Source: an uncultured Actinomycetes bacterium
Lineage (GTDB): Bacteria > Actinomycetota > Acidimicrobiia > Acidimicrobiales > Microtrichaceae
DNA: 7,671 nt
Direction of reading: 5' to 3'
NCBI GenBank assembly: GCA_903953195.1
Contig: CAJBIS010000282.1
Span: 1 to 7,671, forward strand
The position numbers and the translations under genes are program-made. Positions 5,792-7,671 of the stretch are shown one piece after another. How positions within the stretch are numbered: position 1 is the first letter of the stretch; the number at the start of each line of letters is the position of its first letter. The notes under the pieces were generated by a model that was given only the letters and a program-made list of their open reading frames with translations, did not search any database and was not told the DNA's origin.

Positions 5792-6769
5792 TCACCGCAG
5801 CAGGTCCGGGAGCTCGTCGCGCAGTTCGCGTCGCACCCGGGGCCGGTCGAAGTGACGCCAGGCCGATCGACACTGGTGCTGTGCCGATCTCGCGCCGCTG
5901 TGCAGCCGATCGGCGAGCGCGCCGGCGGTCAACGCGGCGTCACCGCCGGCGGCGCGGCCGGCCGCCGCGATCAGATCCGCCTGGACGTGTCGGTCCTGCA
6001 GTTCGCCGAGTGCGTCCTGCAGGCGCGGCAGCCGCGCGCGCACCTCGGCGAAGGTGCCCGGCGCGTACAGCGGCCGCACCGCGGCGATCACGTAACGGAA
6101 CTGCTTGAGCTCCTTGCGCAGGTCGTGCCACGCCTCGCGCTCGTCGGTGGACCGCGCCCGTGCGCCGGCGGCGCGCGCCGCTCGGAACGAGTGCCACACC
6201 ATGCGATCGACGACGGCCCCGACGGGCGTCAACGCATCGCGCTCCAGACCTCCGACGCCGAGGTGGATGGTGCGCGACAGACGCTGCCAGTCCCGGAGGA
6301 GCGGCGCGTGCGACGCAGCGAGAAGACCCTCGCGCAGCGCGCCGAACGCGTCGGCACGGTCCTCGACGAGCCGGGCGCGCAGCGACGGTGCTCCCGCCCG
6401 CAACTCGGGGCTGAGGCGTTCGACCTGCGCGTCGAGATCCTCGAGCAGCACGTCGAGGTCTCGCACGGGCGAGGTCAGCGCCGCGCACCGACTGAGCTCA
6501 CGTCGCAGGTCACGGCGAGCCGCTGACGGGAAGACGCCTCGACCGGCCCGGACGAGCGACCGGGCACGCCGAACGGTCACCCGGTATTGGTGGAGTGCCT
6601 CGATGTCGACGTCGGCGAGCACACCCGGCTCCCTCGTCACGAACTCGCGCCGGAGATCACCGAGCAGCGCCGGCAGCACCCGGCCGGCCGCACGATCGCG
6701 GTCCTCGGGTCCGAAGCCCGACGCCGCACCGCGGCGCGCTGGTGAGTTCGGGGCGTCGGCTCGGGTCAC
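5792..6769 (-). CDS. CHAD domain protein (putative polyphosphate-binding)
   Basis: A 325-residue, all-helical, strongly basic cytoplasmic protein made almost entirely of a CHAD domain (conserved histidine alpha-helical domain). The diagnostic pieces appear in order: ALHQYRVTVRRARSLVR (58-74, H60), SPVRDLDVLLEDL (100-112), VWHSF (191-195, H193), WHDLRKELKQFRYVI (214-228, H215) and LQDALGELQDRHVQADL (250-266, H261). CHAD domains are established binders of inorganic polyphosphate through a basic groove. Many are fused to a CYTH phosphohydrolase domain, but this one stands alone, so an enzymatic role is not expected. The start is GTG 6769, 41 nt after the hppA stop. No Shine-Dalgarno site is clear; CAGACT lies 6 nt before the GTG and could be a weak leaderless -10. 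Position directly behind a pyrophosphate-driven pump suggests a link to PPi/polyphosphate, by inference. Confidence 0.88.
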   Translation of the reverse strand: MTRADAPNSPARRGAASGFGPEDRDRAAGRVLPALLGDLRREFVTREPGVLADVDIEALHQYRVTVRRARSLVRAGRGVFPSAARRDLRRELSRCAALTSPVRDLDVLLEDLDAQVERLSPELRAGAPSLRARLVEDRADAFGALREGLLAASHAPLLRDWQRLSRTIHLGVGGLERDALTPVGAVVDRMVWHSFRAARAAGARARSTDEREAWHDLRKELKQFRYVIAAVRPLYAPGTFAEVRARLPRLQDALGELQDRHVQADLIAAAGRAAGGDAALTAGALADRLHSGARSAQHQCRSAWRHFDRPRVRRELRDELPDLLR

Positions 6770-6810
6770 GCCCGGAGTCTGTCAGGAGCGACGGAGGCCC
6801 CGCCCGCCGA

Positions 6811-7671
6811 TCAGCTCGCCGAGGACGATGCGGCGGCAGCTTCGGCGTCGTCGTCACCGAACGACGTCGGCTGCCGCTTCGAGAACACCACGGCGCCAAG
6901 CACGACGGCCAGCGCCACACCGGCGATCACGAACCGGAGGGCGTTGCCGTCGGCCTCCATGTTCAAGATGACCGGCAGCACCAGCAGCGACACCAGGTTC
7001 ATCACCTTGATCAGCGGGTTGATGGCCGGGCCGGCGGTGTCCTTGAACGGGTCGCCGACGGTGTCGCCGATGACCACGGCCGTGTGGACCTCGGAGCCCT
7101 TGCCCCCGAGGTTGCCCTCCTCGATGTACTTCTTGCCGTTGTCCCAGGCGCCACCGGCGTTGGACAGGAAGTTGGCCATGAGCGCACCCACGATGATCGT
7201 GGCGGCGAGGAACCCGCCGAGCGCGTAGGCGCCGAGGCCGAAGCCGACGACGAGTGGCATGAGCACGGCGAGCAGCGCCGGGGTCGTCAGCTCGCGCAGT
7301 GCGGCACCGGTGCAGATGTCGATGACCGGGCCGTAGTCGGGCTTCTCGGTGTAGTCCATGATCCCGGGCTTCTCACGGAACTGGCGCCGCACCTCCTGCA
7401 CGACGGTGCCGGCGGTCCGACCCACCGCCAGGATGGCGAGCGACGAGAAGAGGAACACGACCGTGGCGCCGATGAGCCCACCGGCGAACGTCTTGGGATC
7501 CGCGATGTTGATGGCGACGTCGCTGAACTTCTGCGCCACGTCGCCCACACCGCCGAGGTCGGCGGCGATGGTCTCGCGGAACGAGGCGAACAGTGCGACG
7601 GCGGCGATGACCGCCGAGCCGATGGCGAAGCCCTTGGTGACGGCCTTGGTGGTGTTGCCCACGGTGTCGAG
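6811..7671 (-). CDS. hppA: Membrane-bound proton-translocating pyrophosphatase (C-terminal part, cut by window edge)
   Basis: The last 286 residues of a membrane pyrophosphatase, which hydrolyses PPi and pumps protons across the cytoplasmic membrane. The frame enters at base 7671, so the N-terminal part lies outside; full proteins run to roughly 700-800 residues with about 16 helices. Recognisable motifs, numbered from the window edge, are DTVGNTTKAVTKGFAIGSA (2-20), DYTEKPDYGPVIDICTGAAL (106-125), SNAGGAWDNGKKYIE (170-184) and GDTVGDPFKDTAGPAINPLIK (202-222), which carry the conserved Asp and Lys of the active site. The Lys in GNTTKA, with Thr three residues later, is the mark of the potassium-independent proton-pumping subfamily; potassium-dependent enzymes have Ala at that Lys position. 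The protein ends with a helix, then a polar Ala/Ser/Asp-rich tail (270-286). GTG at 7662 is an internal codon, not the start. The CHAD gene follows after 41 nt. Confidence 0.97.
   Translation of the reverse strand, partial: LDTVGNTTKAVTKGFAIGSAVIAAVALFASFRETIAADLGGVGDVAQKFSDVAINIADPKTFAGGLIGATVVFLFSSLAILAVGRTAGTVVQEVRRQFREKPGIMDYTEKPDYGPVIDICTGAALRELTTPALLAVLMPLVVGFGLGAYALGGFLAATIIVGALMANFLSNAGGAWDNGKKYIEEGNLGGKGSEVHTAVVIGDTVGDPFKDTAGPAINPLIKVMNLVSLLVLPVILNMEADGNALRFVIAGVALAVVLGAVVFSKRQPTSFGDDDAEAAAASSSAS

Noticed and set aside
4457..6526. Several overlapping plus-strand open frames (355, 298, 286 and 288 codons) between 4457 and 6971
   Set aside because: All are antisense to the metallohydrolase, DUF2786, CHAD and hppA genes and encode Arg/Ser/Pro-rich sequence with no motif.
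6770..6810. Possible terminator between hppA and the CHAD gene
   Set aside because: The 41-nt gap is GC-rich, but I find no inverted repeat with a good stem and no T-run.

Overview
The window is very GC-rich, densely coding DNA of actinobacterial type. Three things point to Actinomycetota, possibly a marine or soil Acidimicrobiia-like lineage: the MsrA sequence, a membrane adenylate cyclase of the HAMP-coupled mycobacterial type, and leaderless promoters with a TAnnnT box 7-8 nt before the start codon. The placement is inferred from protein style and promoter form, not from a marker gene. No rRNA, tRNA, IS element, CRISPR array or phage gene is visible, and no stretch of 300 bases lacks a gene.

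Layout. On the minus strand at the left edge is the N-terminal 251 residues of an alkyl sulfatase of the metallo-beta-lactamase fold (1-753). Also on the minus strand is a 430-residue helical-repeat protein of unknown function (853-2145). Diverging from it on the plus strand are msrA (2224-2877) and a six-helix, HAMP-coupled class IIIb adenylate cyclase (3000-4577). The right half is a minus-strand run, read from right to left: the C-terminal half of the proton-pumping pyrophosphatase hppA (window edge to 6811), a CHAD-domain protein (6769-5792), a DUF2786 protein (5760-4993) and a small HELAH zinc metallohydrolase (4996-4511). The last gene runs 67 bp into the 3' end of the cyclase gene, tail to tail.

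How the genes may work together. In the right-hand run the gaps are 41 and 31 nt and the last two genes overlap by 2 nt, so it looks co-transcribed. It pairs a membrane pyrophosphatase with a CHAD protein, a family known to bind polyphosphate, and then a DUF2786/metallohydrolase pair that is probably translationally coupled. MsrA (methionine sulfoxide repair) and the cyclase (cAMP signalling) are each preceded by their own leaderless-type -10 box, so they are probably transcribed separately. The alkyl sulfatase has its own -10 box and a Shine-Dalgarno site. Most of the window is ordinary housekeeping and signalling content. The least explained parts are the helical-repeat protein with its unclear start, and the DUF2786/metallohydrolase pair.
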